This document shows, piece by piece, positions 51,820 to 60,797 of a stretch of DNA of 61,784 nt. Position numbers and translations under genes: made by a program. Within the stretch, counting starts at the first letter, position 1. Each line of letters begins with the position of its first letter. The stretch is taken from the NCBI GenBank assembly GCA_030147505.1, contig JASBVG010000103.1, positions 1 through 61,784 of the forward strand. The letters are read 5' to 3'. Source of the DNA: Tardiphaga sp. GTDB lineage: Bacteria; Pseudomonadota; Alphaproteobacteria; Rhizobiales; Xanthobacteraceae. The notes beneath the pieces were generated by a model. The model was not told the DNA's origin. It saw only the letters and a list, made by a program, of their open reading frames with translations, and did no database searches.

Positions 51820-53433
51820 TTACGCGGAAAGCCAAAGATCGTGCCAGCTCGACGAACCCCAGCGCGGATTGTTGGAATGGTTACGTGCCTTGGCCGTAAT
51901 CACCGTGACGAAGATCTGTTCGATCGGCATCCACACCGGCAATTCGGTATTGGCTTCCTTGACGAACTCCGCGTAGAGCGCCTTGCGCTTCACCGGATCG
52001 ATCTCGGTGGCGGCGTCGTCGATCACCTTGTCGATCTTGTCGTTCTTCCAGTCCCACTGATTGGTCCAGGGCGCGCCGGCGGGCTGGCCCGAGCGATACC
52101 AGACAGTGGTCGAGACCGCCGGATCGTTGCGATACTGGTGCCAGCCGGTGGCGAGATCGAAGGCGTGGTCGGCATAGACGCCCTTGAGGAAGCCGCCGCC
52201 GTCATTGCGCACGATCTCGACCGGAATGCCGACTTCTTTCAGCGACTGCTGGATGAAGGTGGCCCAGAGCGAGATGTCCTCGCCCCAAGGTGCTGGCAGG
52301 AGACGCAGCGAGAAACGCGTGCCACCGGCGCCCGCCTTGAAGCCAGCCTCGTCCAGAAGCGCTGCGGCCTTCTTCTTGTCATAGGGGTATTGCGGCGTGT
52401 TCGGACCGGGATAGAAGTCGGTGGAGACCGAGGGGATCGGGCCGGTGCCTGGCTTGGCGAAGTCACCAAGGAAATTCTCGATGAAGAACGGCACATTGAT
52501 CGCATGGGCGATGGCGCGGCGGACGCGGATATCCGCCAGCTCCTTGCGGCGGAAATTGAACTCGATGGTGTTGGTGCGCGCGTTGCCCTCATTGCCCTTG
52601 GTGGAGACGATGAAGCGCTTGTCCTTGCCGAGCCGCGCCATGTCGGAGATCGTGAGACCCGAGAACGGCGAATACTGGATGTCGCCGGCTTCCATCTGTG
52701 CGGCGGCCGCAGAGCGATCGGTGACCACCTTCCAGACGATGCGGTCGAGATAGGGCGCATTCGGGCGCCAGTAATTCTCGTTGCGCTCGGCGATGATGTA
52801 CTGGCCGCGCTCGTATTTGTTGAACTTGAACGGGCCGGTGCCGACTGGCGCGAGATTGGCCGGGTTCTGGCGGATGTCGCTCGAGCCTTTATAGATGTGC
52901 TTGGCGGAGACATAGCCGAGATCAGGCAGCGCGCGCAGCAGCAGGCCGAGCGGCATCGGGCGCTCATATTTGAACACGGCGGTGTGTGCGTCCGGCGTTT
53001 CCACCGCGGTCAGGAAGAGCTGCAGCGTCGATCCGTAATTGAGGATCTTCTTCCACATGTTCATGGCGGTGAATTCGACGTCGGCTGAAGTGAACGGCTT
53101 GCCGTCGTGCCAGGTCACGCCCTTGCGCAGCTTGAAGGTGATGGTCTTGCCGTCCGGCGAGGACTCCCAGCTCTCGGCGAGCACGCCCACCGGCTGGCCT
53201 TTTTCGTCGAGATCGACGAGGGCTTCCTGGATCTTGCCGCCGATGATGTAGACGCCGGTGGAGGCCTGCAGGCTCGGGTTGAGCTGGCGCTGTTCTGCAC
53301 CGTAATGGACATTGAACACGCCGCCCTTGCGGGGCGTTTCCTGCGCGAAGGCGCGGAAAGGATTTGCCACATTGGCTGCGATGGCGGCCGAGGTCAGCAG
53401 CGCGGCGCGGCGGGTGATTTCAAAACGGTTCAT
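51820..53433 (-). CDS. Periplasmic peptide-type solute-binding protein (ABC, family 5)
   Basis: 537 residues from the ATG at 53433, with AGGAGAATT upstream. The N-terminus has a Tat-like signal (EITRRAALLTSAAIAANVAN) before AFAQE. The SBP_bac_5 fold shows GVLAESWESSPDGKTITFKL, RKGVTWHDGKPFTSADVEF and PNAPYLDRIVWKVVTDRSA. It captures the solute for the DppBC permeases. The substrate is probably a peptide or opine-type compound related to the neighbouring M20 and amine-catabolic enzymes. Confidence 0.93.
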   Translation of the reverse strand: MNRFEITRRAALLTSAAIAANVANPFRAFAQETPRKGGVFNVHYGAEQRQLNPSLQASTGVYIIGGKIQEALVDLDEKGQPVGVLAESWESSPDGKTITFKLRKGVTWHDGKPFTSADVEFTAMNMWKKILNYGSTLQLFLTAVETPDAHTAVFKYERPMPLGLLLRALPDLGYVSAKHIYKGSSDIRQNPANLAPVGTGPFKFNKYERGQYIIAERNENYWRPNAPYLDRIVWKVVTDRSAAAAQMEAGDIQYSPFSGLTISDMARLGKDKRFIVSTKGNEGNARTNTIEFNFRRKELADIRVRRAIAHAINVPFFIENFLGDFAKPGTGPIPSVSTDFYPGPNTPQYPYDKKKAAALLDEAGFKAGAGGTRFSLRLLPAPWGEDISLWATFIQQSLKEVGIPVEIVRNDGGGFLKGVYADHAFDLATGWHQYRNDPAVSTTVWYRSGQPAGAPWTNQWDWKNDKIDKVIDDAATEIDPVKRKALYAEFVKEANTELPVWMPIEQIFVTVITAKARNHSNNPRWGSSSWHDLWLSA

Positions 53434-53713
53434 CTGTCCAATTCTCCTGCGTCTGCTGCGCATAGCGGAACGGGCCGGTTCCACGCAAGCTACGGCAGAA
53501 ACTTGGACGGAGTCATGCGCAAATCGGCAGCGGAAGGACAATTCTTCCGCTATGGCTGCGTTCCCTGGCAATAATTTCTCCCCGTCGTTTTGCCGGTTAG
53601 CTTGCTCGCCAAGCTATTTTCCGCCTGACGGCCGCGACTTTGATGCGCCTTCAACTCGTTGCCCCCCATTGCTAGACATTTTCAACGTCACCATTCCGGA
53701 GTTCGCCCGCGCC

Positions 53714-54829
53714 ATGACCGATCTCGATCCGACCCTGCCTGCCTTGCAGGACATCGCGACGCCGGCACTCGTGGTCGATGGCATGGCTCTCCGGCGTAAC
53801 ATCGCGGCGATGGCGGAATTCGCGAAGGCGAACAACATCGCGCTGCGCCCGCATGCCAAGACGCACAAGTCACCGCGCCTTGCGCAGTTACAGATCGAGG
53901 CCGGCGCGGTGGGCATTTCCTGTGCCACTGTCGCGGAGTTGGAAGCCTTCGCCGAGGCTGGCATTCCCGGCCTGCTGCTGACCACGCCGGTGGCCGATCG
54001 CGTCAAGCTTGCGCGCATCGCGGCCCTGGCCGACAGCACGGACATTTCGCTGGTCGTCGATCACGCCGACCAGATCCAGGTGCTGCACACGCTGCTCGAT
54101 ATCGGTAGTCGTCCGCTGCGGGTGCTGATTGATATCGATGTTGGCCAGCGCCGCACGGGTGTGGTCGAACCGCCGGCAACGCTGGCGCTGGCGCAGCTCA
54201 TCGAAGCGACGTCCGGCATGACATTCGGTGGCATCCAGGGCTTTGCCGGCCATGTGCAGCACATGATCGATTACGAGGAGCGCAAGGCGGGAGCCGCCAA
54301 GGTGCGTGGCATTCTCGATGATCATCTGCGTTTGCTGAATGACGCAGGCATCAAGGCTCCGATCGTCACCGGCAGCGGCACCGGCGCCTGCGCCTTCGAT
54401 ATCGCCGGCACCTTCACGGAGCTGCAGGTCGGCTCCTATCTGTTCATGGATGCCGATTACGGCAGGCTGCAGGGCGAGGGCGGCAGCTCGCTGCCTTTCG
54501 AGCCGAGCCTGTTCGTGCTGGCCACGGTGACGTCGGTGAACCGCGCCGGCGAATTCACCGTCGATGCCGGCGTGAAGGCGATGGCATTCAACGGCCCGGT
54601 GCCGTCAGTGATGCTGGGCGTGCCGGAGAGATCGACCTATCGCTTCGGTGGTGATGAACACGGGATGATCACGCTGCCCGCAGGTGCCGAGCCGCCCAAA
54701 CTCGGCAGCCGCGTGCTGCTCATCGCGACGCATTGCGATCCCACGGTGAACCTGCACGCGAGCTATCAGGTGGTGGGGCACAATGGCGATGTGGAGGCGT
54801 GGCCGGTGATGGCGAGGTACGGGGCGTAG
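53714..54829 (+). CDS. DSD1/D-threonine-aldolase-type PLP enzyme (alanine racemase fold)
   Basis: 371 residues from the ATG at 53714. PLP-binding Lys49 is in LRPHAKTHKSPRLAQLQ, followed by GISCATVAELEAFAEAG, VLIDIDVGQRRTGV, GIQGFAGHVQHM and TGSGTGACAFDIA. The C-terminal metal site is HNGDVEAWPVMARYG, with LIATHCDPTVN, as in DSD1/DTA enzymes. It acts on a D-hydroxy amino acid such as D-threonine, D-serine or D-3-hydroxyaspartate. Its stop codon lies inside an intergenic inverted repeat. It is divergent from the ABC binding-protein gene. Confidence 0.92.
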   Translation: MTDLDPTLPALQDIATPALVVDGMALRRNIAAMAEFAKANNIALRPHAKTHKSPRLAQLQIEAGAVGISCATVAELEAFAEAGIPGLLLTTPVADRVKLARIAALADSTDISLVVDHADQIQVLHTLLDIGSRPLRVLIDIDVGQRRTGVVEPPATLALAQLIEATSGMTFGGIQGFAGHVQHMIDYEERKAGAAKVRGILDDHLRLLNDAGIKAPIVTGSGTGACAFDIAGTFTELQVGSYLFMDADYGRLQGEGGSSLPFEPSLFVLATVTSVNRAGEFTVDAGVKAMAFNGPVPSVMLGVPERSTYRFGGDEHGMITLPAGAEPPKLGSRVLLIATHCDPTVNLHASYQVVGHNGDVEAWPVMARYGA

Positions 54830-54927
54830 GATGGGTAGAGCGCAGGCGCGTAGCGCCGGAGCGAAACTCATCACCACACGCACTGAGCTTGGTGTGATGG
54901 GTTTCGCTTCGCTCTACCCATCCTACG
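54825..54927. repeat. Inverted-repeat element overlapping a stop codon
   Basis: CGTAGGATGGGTAGAGCG (54825-54842) is the perfect reverse complement of 54910-54927, an 18-bp pair. The inside contains a second complementary pair (GCGAAACTCATCAC and GTGATGGGTTTCGC). The element supplies the TAG stop of the DSD1-type gene. A diverged relative lies at 61387-61491. Confidence 0.85.
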
Positions 54928-54933
54928 GTCTCG

Positions 54934-55641
54934 TTAGTGTCCCCCGCCCAAAAACGCCTCCGACAGCGTCGGATCGTTGATCAGCGCTTCTGCCGAGCCT
55001 GATGTCACCACGCGCCCGGTCTCCAGCAGATAGGCACGGTCCACGATCTTCAGCGTCTGCCGCGCCTTCTGCTCCACCAGCAGCACCGTCAGGCCTTCGT
55101 CGCGGAACTGGGCGATCATGCTGAACAGGCTCGCCGTCATCAGCGGCGCGAGGCCGAGCGAGGGCTCGTCGAGCAGGAGCAGCTTCGGCTTCGACAGCAG
55201 CGCGCGGCCGATGGCCAGCATCTGTTGCTCGCCGCCGGAGAGCAGGCTGGCCAGCCCGTCACGGCGCTTGCCGAGGATCGGGAAGCGCTCCAGCATCTTC
55301 TCGACATCGGCCATTGCCGCCGACTTGTCGCTGCGGGTGTAGATGCCCATCAGCAGATTTTCATGCACCGTCATGCGGGCGAGAATGCCGCGGCCTTCCG
55401 GCACCAGCGCGATGCCGCGGCGCAGGTTCTTCTCGGCATTGTTGGGCGCGAGCTTCTCGCCCTCGAACGCAATCTCGCCCTGGAACGGGAGCAGTCCGGC
55501 GATGGAGCGTGCGATCGTGCTCTTGCCGGCGCCATTGGCGCCGAGCAGCGCGACGATTTCGCCCTTGTTGATCTCGAGATCGACGCCGCGCACGGCGGTG
55601 ATGGCGCCGTAGCGGACTTCCAGCCCTTTGATCACAAGCAT
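54934..55641 (-). CDS. livF: Branched-chain amino acid ABC transporter ATPase LivF
   Basis: 235 residues from the ATG at 55641. Walker A GANGAGKST, Q-loop, LIV-type RGIALVPEGRGILARMTV, signature LLSGGEQQMLAIGRAL, Walker B LLLLDEPSLGLAPL and the H-loop position VLLVEQKARQTL, as in LivF. Its start shares one base with the LivG stop. It is the distal gene of the livHMGF operon. Confidence 0.95.
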   Translation of the reverse strand: MLVIKGLEVRYGAITAVRGVDLEINKGEIVALLGANGAGKSTIARSIAGLLPFQGEIAFEGEKLAPNNAEKNLRRGIALVPEGRGILARMTVHENLLMGIYTRSDKSAAMADVEKMLERFPILGKRRDGLASLLSGGEQQMLAIGRALLSKPKLLLLDEPSLGLAPLMTASLFSMIAQFRDEGLTVLLVEQKARQTLKIVDRAYLLETGRVVTSGSAEALINDPTLSEAFLGGGH

Positions 55642-56393
55642 CAGTTGTCCTTTCCGAGATAGGCGTCGAGGACGACCGGATTGGCGCGGACTTCCTCCGG
55701 CTTGCCTTCGGCGATCAACACGCCGAAATCGAGCACATAGAGATAGTCGCACAGCCGCATCACGAAATTCATGTCGTGTTCGATCAGGAGAATGGAGAGG
55801 CCGGTGTCGCGCAGCCGCAGCATCAGTGTGCGGATCTCCTCGGCCTCGTCATGGTTCATGCCCGCCACGGGCTCGTCGAGCAGCAGCAGTTTCGGTTTTG
55901 CGGTGACGGCGCGCGCCATCTCCACCTTGCGCTGGATGCCGTAAGGCAGCGACTTTGCCGGGCGGTCGCGATATTCGGTGAGGCCGAAGAATTCGAGCAC
56001 TTCCTCCGCACGCGCGAGCGCCGCCGGATTGGCCCAGGCGATCGGCAGCAGCCGCCGCCACGAGGCTTCCCAGTGCGGCTGCGCCACGAGCAGATGTTCC
56101 CACACACTCATGCTGCCGAACAGGCGGATGTTCTGGAACGTGCGCGCGATGCCTTCGCGGACGATACGGTAGGACTGCCACTGGGTGACATCGACGCCCT
56201 TGAGTTTCACTTCACCGGCATCGGCGCGATAGGCGCCGGTGATGGTGTTGAACAGCGTCGTCTTGCCGGCACCGTTCGGGCCGATCACGCCGATGATCTT
56301 TCCTTCCGGCACCTCGCAGACCATGTTGGACAATGCGTTGATGCCGCCGAACGTCTTGGTGACGCCGGTGAGTTGAAGCAGCGCGTTGCTCAT
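55641..56393 (-). CDS. livG: Branched-chain amino acid ABC transporter ATPase LivG
   Basis: 250 residues. Walker A GPNGAGKTTLFNTITG; the family motif GIARTFQNIRLFGSMSVWEH; LPYGIQRKVEMARAVTAK in place of the usual signature LSYGxQRxLEIARAL; Walker B LLLLDEPVAGMNHDEAEE; and the H-loop LLIEHDMNFVM. Its start overlaps the LivM stop by four bases (ATGA). Confidence 0.95.
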   Translation of the reverse strand: MSNALLQLTGVTKTFGGINALSNMVCEVPEGKIIGVIGPNGAGKTTLFNTITGAYRADAGEVKLKGVDVTQWQSYRIVREGIARTFQNIRLFGSMSVWEHLLVAQPHWEASWRRLLPIAWANPAALARAEEVLEFFGLTEYRDRPAKSLPYGIQRKVEMARAVTAKPKLLLLDEPVAGMNHDEAEEIRTLMLRLRDTGLSILLIEHDMNFVMRLCDYLYVLDFGVLIAEGKPEEVRANPVVLDAYLGKDN

Positions 56394-57226
56394 ACTGCGG
56401 CCCTCCGGAAAGTCAACATTCGGATCAGCGAACGATCGAGAATGCCCTGGCGCCGCACCAGCAGCACCAGCACCAGCAGCGAGCCGAAGGCGGCGAGCCG
56501 CCAGTCGGCGATCGGCCGCAGGAATTCAGGCAGGAAGATCAGCAGCGTTGAGCCGACCAGCGAACCCGGCGCCACCGTCGAACCGCCGAGAATGACGGCG
56601 AGCACGAATTCCACCGAACGTTCGAAGCCGAAATTCGCCGGCTCGATATAGACATTGTGGTGCGCGAACAGCCCGCCCGAGATCGCAGCGACCGCGGCGC
56701 CCGCCGCGAAGGCACCGATCTTGGTGACGACGGTGTTGAGGCCGATCAGGCCGGCGGCCGTCTCGTCATCGTGCACCGCCTGCATTTCCAGCCAGACGCG
56801 CGAGCGTTCCAGCAGCATCACGGCGATCAGGACGCCGCCGGCCCACAGCCAGACGTAACCGACTGAGATATGCTCCATGCCGCGGAAACCGCCGGAACCG
56901 CCCATGGTGTCGAAGTTCAGGAAGAAGCTGCGCACCATCTCGCCGAAGCCGACAGTGGCCATGGCGAGATAGATGCCCTTCAGCCGCAGCGCCGGGAAGG
57001 CGACGATGGCGCCAATGACGCCGGCGAAGACCGCGGAGATCACCAGCGCCAGCGTCAGCGGCACATTCATCGTCACGGTGAGCCAGGACGAGAGATATGC
57101 GCCGATGCCCATGAAGGCGCCGTTGCCGAGCGAGAGTTGCCCGGTGGCCAGGATGATATAGACGCTGAGCGCGCCCAGCAGGAGGATGCCCGACTCGGCG
57201 AGCAGGCTTGCATAGTAGGTCGACAT
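56390..57226 (-). CDS. livM: Branched-chain amino acid ABC transporter permease LivM
   Basis: 278 residues with eight or so helices. Features include the LSLGNGAFMGIGAYLSSWLT motif and RLKGIYLAMATVGFGEMVRS, both conserved in LivM. It is shorter than E. coli LivM (425 aa), as is usual for the alphaproteobacterial form. It overlaps the LivH stop by one base. Confidence 0.93.
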   Translation of the reverse strand: MSTYYASLLAESGILLLGALSVYIILATGQLSLGNGAFMGIGAYLSSWLTVTMNVPLTLALVISAVFAGVIGAIVAFPALRLKGIYLAMATVGFGEMVRSFFLNFDTMGGSGGFRGMEHISVGYVWLWAGGVLIAVMLLERSRVWLEMQAVHDDETAAGLIGLNTVVTKIGAFAAGAAVAAISGGLFAHHNVYIEPANFGFERSVEFVLAVILGGSTVAPGSLVGSTLLIFLPEFLRPIADWRLAAFGSLLVLVLLVRRQGILDRSLIRMLTFRRAAV

Positions 57227-58098
57227 CAGACGCGCTGCCCCTGATCGGACCGCGCACCGCCGAGAAGGCCCTGCGGACGCAGCAGAAGAATAAGAATCAT
57301 GAAGCCGTAGACGACGAAGTCGCGCACCTGCGAGCCGCCATAGGCGACGGTGAGGACTTCGGCGATGCCGATCAGCGGACCGGCGACGAGCGCGCCCCAG
57401 ATCCGCGTGGTGCCGCCGATCACCATCACGGCGATGGCCTTGAGGCCGATCTCGACGCCCAGATAGGGCGTGATGGCGCCGTAATGCAGCGCGATCAGCA
57501 CGCCGGCGACGCCGGCGAGCGCGCCCGACAGAATGAACGCCATCATCATCAGGCGGTCGGCGGAGACGCCGAGAATGCGCGCGACATCACGGTTTTCAGC
57601 CACGGCGCGGAGCGCACGGCCCATCGGTGTCTTCTGCACGATGTAAGCGGTAAGCGCGACCAGCACGACGGTGGCGCCGAGCACGAGCAGCTGCATCGAG
57701 CCGATGCTGATCGGACCGATCTGGTACTGATCGCCGAAGATCGAGAGCTGCAGCGGATCGGAGCCCCAGATATTGGTGGCGATATTCTGCAGGATGATGG
57801 AGAAACCGAGCGTGGACAGCATCGGCGTCACCAGCGGCGCATCGCGCAGCGGCTGGTAGCCGATCTTCTCGACGACGATGGCGATCAGCGCGGCGCCGGT
57901 CATGCCGCCGAGCACGGCGACGGGCAGGGGATAGCCGGCATCGATCAGCGTGAAGCCGATGAAACCGCCGATCATGAACAGTTCGGCGATCGCCAGATTG
58001 AGGATGCCGAGAATGCCCATCACGAGCGAATAGGACAGAGCCAGAAGCGTATAGACCGCTCCCAGCGTCAGTCCGTTGACGAGTTGCTGTATCAGCAT
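57226..58098 (-). CDS. livH: Branched-chain amino acid ABC transporter permease LivH
   Basis: 290 residues with eight helices. MLIQQLVNGLTLGAVYTLLA opens the protein and LGILNLAIAELFMIGGFIGF follows, both typical of LivH. The mid segment RALRAVAENRDVARILGVSA is the conserved cytoplasmic loop. A strong hairpin separates it from the binding-protein gene upstream. Confidence 0.94.
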   Translation of the reverse strand: MLIQQLVNGLTLGAVYTLLALSYSLVMGILGILNLAIAELFMIGGFIGFTLIDAGYPLPVAVLGGMTGAALIAIVVEKIGYQPLRDAPLVTPMLSTLGFSIILQNIATNIWGSDPLQLSIFGDQYQIGPISIGSMQLLVLGATVVLVALTAYIVQKTPMGRALRAVAENRDVARILGVSADRLMMMAFILSGALAGVAGVLIALHYGAITPYLGVEIGLKAIAVMVIGGTTRIWGALVAGPLIGIAEVLTVAYGGSQVRDFVVYGFMILILLLRPQGLLGGARSDQGQRV

Positions 58099-58149
58099 GG
58101 GAATCGCAATCGTTAGGTAGAGATTTACGTCAGGTGATTGTTCTTAAGA

Positions 58150-58178
58150 CTGCGGCCGGGAGAGTGTCCCGGCCGCAG
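58150..58178 (-). terminator. Strong hairpin between livK-type gene and livH
   Basis: Perfect 12-bp inverted repeat, arms CTGCGGCCGGGA and TCCCGGCCGCAG around GAGTG. On the minus strand it is 22 nt past the binding-protein stop and is followed by TCTTAAG. A partial terminator or 3'-stabilising hairpin that sets the ratio of binding protein to permease is the likely role. Confidence 0.7.
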
Positions 58179-58200
58179 AGACTTGGATATCGAAGCGAGT

Positions 58201-59433
58201 TCAGCAGGCCGGGTGGTTCGGTGCCGAGCTGCAGCCGCGGACCTTGGTGTCCCAGGCACCGTTCTGGCCCTGCAGCACATAGAACGCCTTGATGGCGTCG
58301 CCGTCGTCGTTGAAGCCGATCGGGCCGCCGAGACCCTTGAAGCCTTCGAGCTTGGCCATGTAGTCGCGGATCTTGGTGCGGTCGGCTTCGAGGTCTTCCG
58401 GCTTGCCGGTGACGCCGACGGTCTTGATCGCGTCGATATACATCGAGACGATCTCATAGATGTTGGCATCGAACATGTTGGGTTCGATATCCTTCGGCAG
58501 GCCCGATTCCTTGCGCAGCAGCGGTGTCAGCGCGGCGGTGAACTTCTCCGGCGCTTCGCCCTTCATGGTGGAATAGAAGGTCGCCGGCGCGATCACCGGA
58601 ATTTCCGGGGCGGCCTTGAGGATGGCCGAGGAGATCAGCTGGCTGGCGCCGACCACGGGCTTGATCAGGCCCTGGCGCTTCATCTCGCGGAGCACGGTGA
58701 TGGCCTGGCTGTAGTCGGCGCTGATCACGACACCGTCGGGATTGAGCGACTTCAGCTTGGTGACCTGGGCGGAGACGTCGAGGTCGCCGGTGTTGAACGA
58801 CAGGAGGTCGTTCTCGTTGGCGATGGTGATTTCGTTGGCCTTCAGCACCGATGGCATGATGATCTTGCCCACGGTCGCGGCGGTCGCGTCCTTGGCGTCG
58901 AAGATGACAGCCACGGTCTTGATATTAAAACTCTTCTTGAAGAACGGCACCGCGGTCCTGGCGAGCACGCCTTCATCGATGGTGTTGCGGAACGCCCATG
59001 GGCGGTTCTGCTTGGCGGTGCCCGGCTTCGACGACGCCTGCGAGGTCGAGACCAGCTTCAACTCATTGGCGACAGGGAAGGTGACTTCAGCCGCGCTGGA
59101 GGTAAGAGGACCGGCAACCGCCAGCACCTTGTCGTCGCTGGCGAGCTTGCGCAGCGAGGTCGCGGCCTGCGCCGGCTTCGCGGCGTCGTCGAGGATGGTG
59201 ATCTTCAGCTTGGCGCCATTGATGCCGCCGGCATCGTTGGTCTGCTTCTCCAGCATCTTCAGCGTCACGGTGTTGCTGCGGCCCCATTCGGCGAACGGGC
59301 CGGAGCTCGGCACCACGGCGCCGAGATTGATTTCGCGGGTCTGGGCATGAGCCTGGCCGGCCACCAGGACCGAAAGGGTCACCGCTGCGACTGTGCCGAG
59401 CAGGCCTGGCAAATTGGATCTAATCCGCGACAT
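58201..59433 (-). CDS. Branched-chain-amino-acid-type solute-binding protein (LivK-like)
   Basis: 410 residues. The N-terminus (MSRIRSNLPGLLGTVAAVTL, then SVLVAGQAHAQ) is a signal peptide with cleavage after AHA. The mature protein belongs to the periplasmic-binding protein type 1 fold of the Leu/Ile/Val class: INLGAVVPSSGPFAEWGRSN, GINGAKLKITILDDAAKPAQ, VLAVAGPLTSSAAEVTFPVA and VISADYSQAITVLREMKRQG. It would feed the LivHMGF transporter. The pocket does not prove branched-chain specificity; aromatic acids or amides are alternatives, given the MarR regulators nearby. Confidence 0.94.
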   Translation of the reverse strand: MSRIRSNLPGLLGTVAAVTLSVLVAGQAHAQTREINLGAVVPSSGPFAEWGRSNTVTLKMLEKQTNDAGGINGAKLKITILDDAAKPAQAATSLRKLASDDKVLAVAGPLTSSAAEVTFPVANELKLVSTSQASSKPGTAKQNRPWAFRNTIDEGVLARTAVPFFKKSFNIKTVAVIFDAKDATAATVGKIIMPSVLKANEITIANENDLLSFNTGDLDVSAQVTKLKSLNPDGVVISADYSQAITVLREMKRQGLIKPVVGASQLISSAILKAAPEIPVIAPATFYSTMKGEAPEKFTAALTPLLRKESGLPKDIEPNMFDANIYEIVSMYIDAIKTVGVTGKPEDLEADRTKIRDYMAKLEGFKGLGGPIGFNDDGDAIKAFYVLQGQNGAWDTKVRGCSSAPNHPAC

Positions 59434-59860
59434 CGAAATGGTCCTTTATTGCTGTGATGCTGTACCGCTGACGTTTTGCGGCCGTTTCCTGATGGTTAGT
59501 CCATCTACCCCATGAATGTGCATTCCGTATGCCATCGCCGGATGTGTCGGCGGTGTGACATCGGCAGGTCCGATGGTCCGATAATTTTGCGGCTTTGACA
59601 ATCCGCAACGTGAGTATCTTTATAAAATAGTTCTCTTCAGAAGCTAATTTATGCGGCATATCGGGCCCAAGAATACGGCAGGTGCCGGCATGGGGGATGC
59701 CCGGCTGCCTGTTGCGCGGCTGCGGAAACAATGACGTGCGACATGTCGTTGTCGTCGGTCCGTCGGTGATGCGGAACAGGTTGAGCAAAATGTCGCAGCC
59801 GCGCCGGTGTGCAGTGCGGTAGTCATGCAAGGGGCGGTGCGAGCTCTTGCTGGCGCCGTG
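59434..59860. promoter_or_regulatory. Region upstream of the livK-like gene
   Basis: 427 nt without a supported gene. It contains the inverted repeat TTGCGG-N10-CCGCAA (59587-59608), with the embedded TTTGACAA, and an AT-rich stretch around 59620-59655. It is the promoter region of the Liv operon, and the repeat, about 150 nt before the start, is a candidate MarR-type operator. Confidence 0.45.
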
Positions 59861-60538
59861 CTAGCTCTTGCGCGATTTCGCCGGCTTGGCTGCGAACATT
59901 TGCCGTGCCTCGGGCGACAGTCCTTTGACCTTGGCTTCGGCCAGGTAGCGCTGCAAAGCGATGGCGCGGTCGCTGGATTCCACCAGGCGTTGAACCATGT
60001 CCAGCAACTGGTGGAATTCCTTGGCGTTGAGCACGCCGAATTGCACGTCGTTGATCTGCAGCTGGGTCGGCGCCAGCCGTTCCAGCAATTCCGCGCCATG
60101 CGGCGTCACCACCAGGCTGATGCGGCGGCGGTCTTCCGGGTGCGACGTCTTGGTGATCAGTCCCTTTATTTCCAGCTTGTTGGTCACCGTGGTGACGAAG
60201 GCGCCGCTGAGATGAAGATGATCGGCCACGGCGCGCACATGCACGTCGCCCTGCGCCGACAGATGCCGGATCGAGATCAGTGTCGTGTATTCGATTCCGG
60301 CAAGGCCGATCACGGCTGCATGGCCTTCGCGCAACGTCTGATGACGCACCAGAAAGCCGAACAGGCTGTGGACGAGCCGGCGGAACTGCGCATCGGAGCC
60401 GTCCACCAGCAATTCGGGACGCGAGGTCGTTAGCGCCACGCGCTGCGCTGGCTTGGAAAGCGGCTTCCTGCCCGTTTCGGTCTTGGGAGGAGATGTCTTG
60501 GTCGTGGACGAGATGCGTCGGCCAGCGGACTTTGCCAC
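59861..60538 (-). CDS. MarR-family transcriptional regulator
   Basis: 225 residues from a GTG at 60538, with GGAATC upstream; the frame is open to 60625. After a basic tail of about 40 residues, the winged helix shows FLVRHQTLREGHAAVIGLAG, EYTTLISIRHLSAQGDVHVR, AVADHLHLSGAFVTTVTNKL (recognition helix) and ITKTSHPEDRRRISLVVTPHG (wing). The C-terminal helices form the dimer and include QINDVQFGVLNAKEFHQLLD. It is a paralogue of the divergent regulator. It may control the adjacent Liv importer and itself. Confidence 0.92.
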   Translation of the reverse strand: MAKSAGRRISSTTKTSPPKTETGRKPLSKPAQRVALTTSRPELLVDGSDAQFRRLVHSLFGFLVRHQTLREGHAAVIGLAGIEYTTLISIRHLSAQGDVHVRAVADHLHLSGAFVTTVTNKLEIKGLITKTSHPEDRRRISLVVTPHGAELLERLAPTQLQINDVQFGVLNAKEFHQLLDMVQRLVESSDRAIALQRYLAEAKVKGLSPEARQMFAAKPAKSRKS

Positions 60539-60797
60539 GTGTCGATTCCATGCCTGAATGATTGCCGAGCTTGGCGTCTTCGGAGTGTAATTGCAATTGC
60601 GACGAATGGGGCAGAACTTCCGCACCGGTCACTGGAGCAGCGCGACGAAATCTTCCGGAAGAGATAGCAGTGCGATGTCGGCCGCTATGCGTCTGCCGCG
60701 AATGTACCTTGCGGAATAGCTTGGTGAAAAAGATACATACTTGACGTCGCGTCGGAGGCGGCGCACATCTTGATCGTCAAGCTCATCGGAAAGCGGT
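60539..60797. promoter_or_regulatory. Shared promoter region of the divergent MarR pair
   Basis: 259 nt between the two regulator starts. CTTGA-TCG-TCAAG (60769-60781), just before the 60798 start, is a short palindrome of the size expected for MarR dimers. A wider pair CTTGACG (60740-60746) and CGTCAAG (60775-60781) also exists. GCAATTGC occurs near 60593. The site would allow auto- and cross-regulation. Confidence 0.45.

Noticed and set aside
58138..59457. 439-codon plus-strand frame across the LivK-like gene
   Set aside because: Antisense to a protein with signal peptide and PBP1 motifs.
59596..59630. Sigma-70-like promoter reading rightwards (TTGACA, AT-rich -10)
   Set aside because: It points into the 3' end of the minus-strand MarR gene, so it has no gene to serve, and could be chance.
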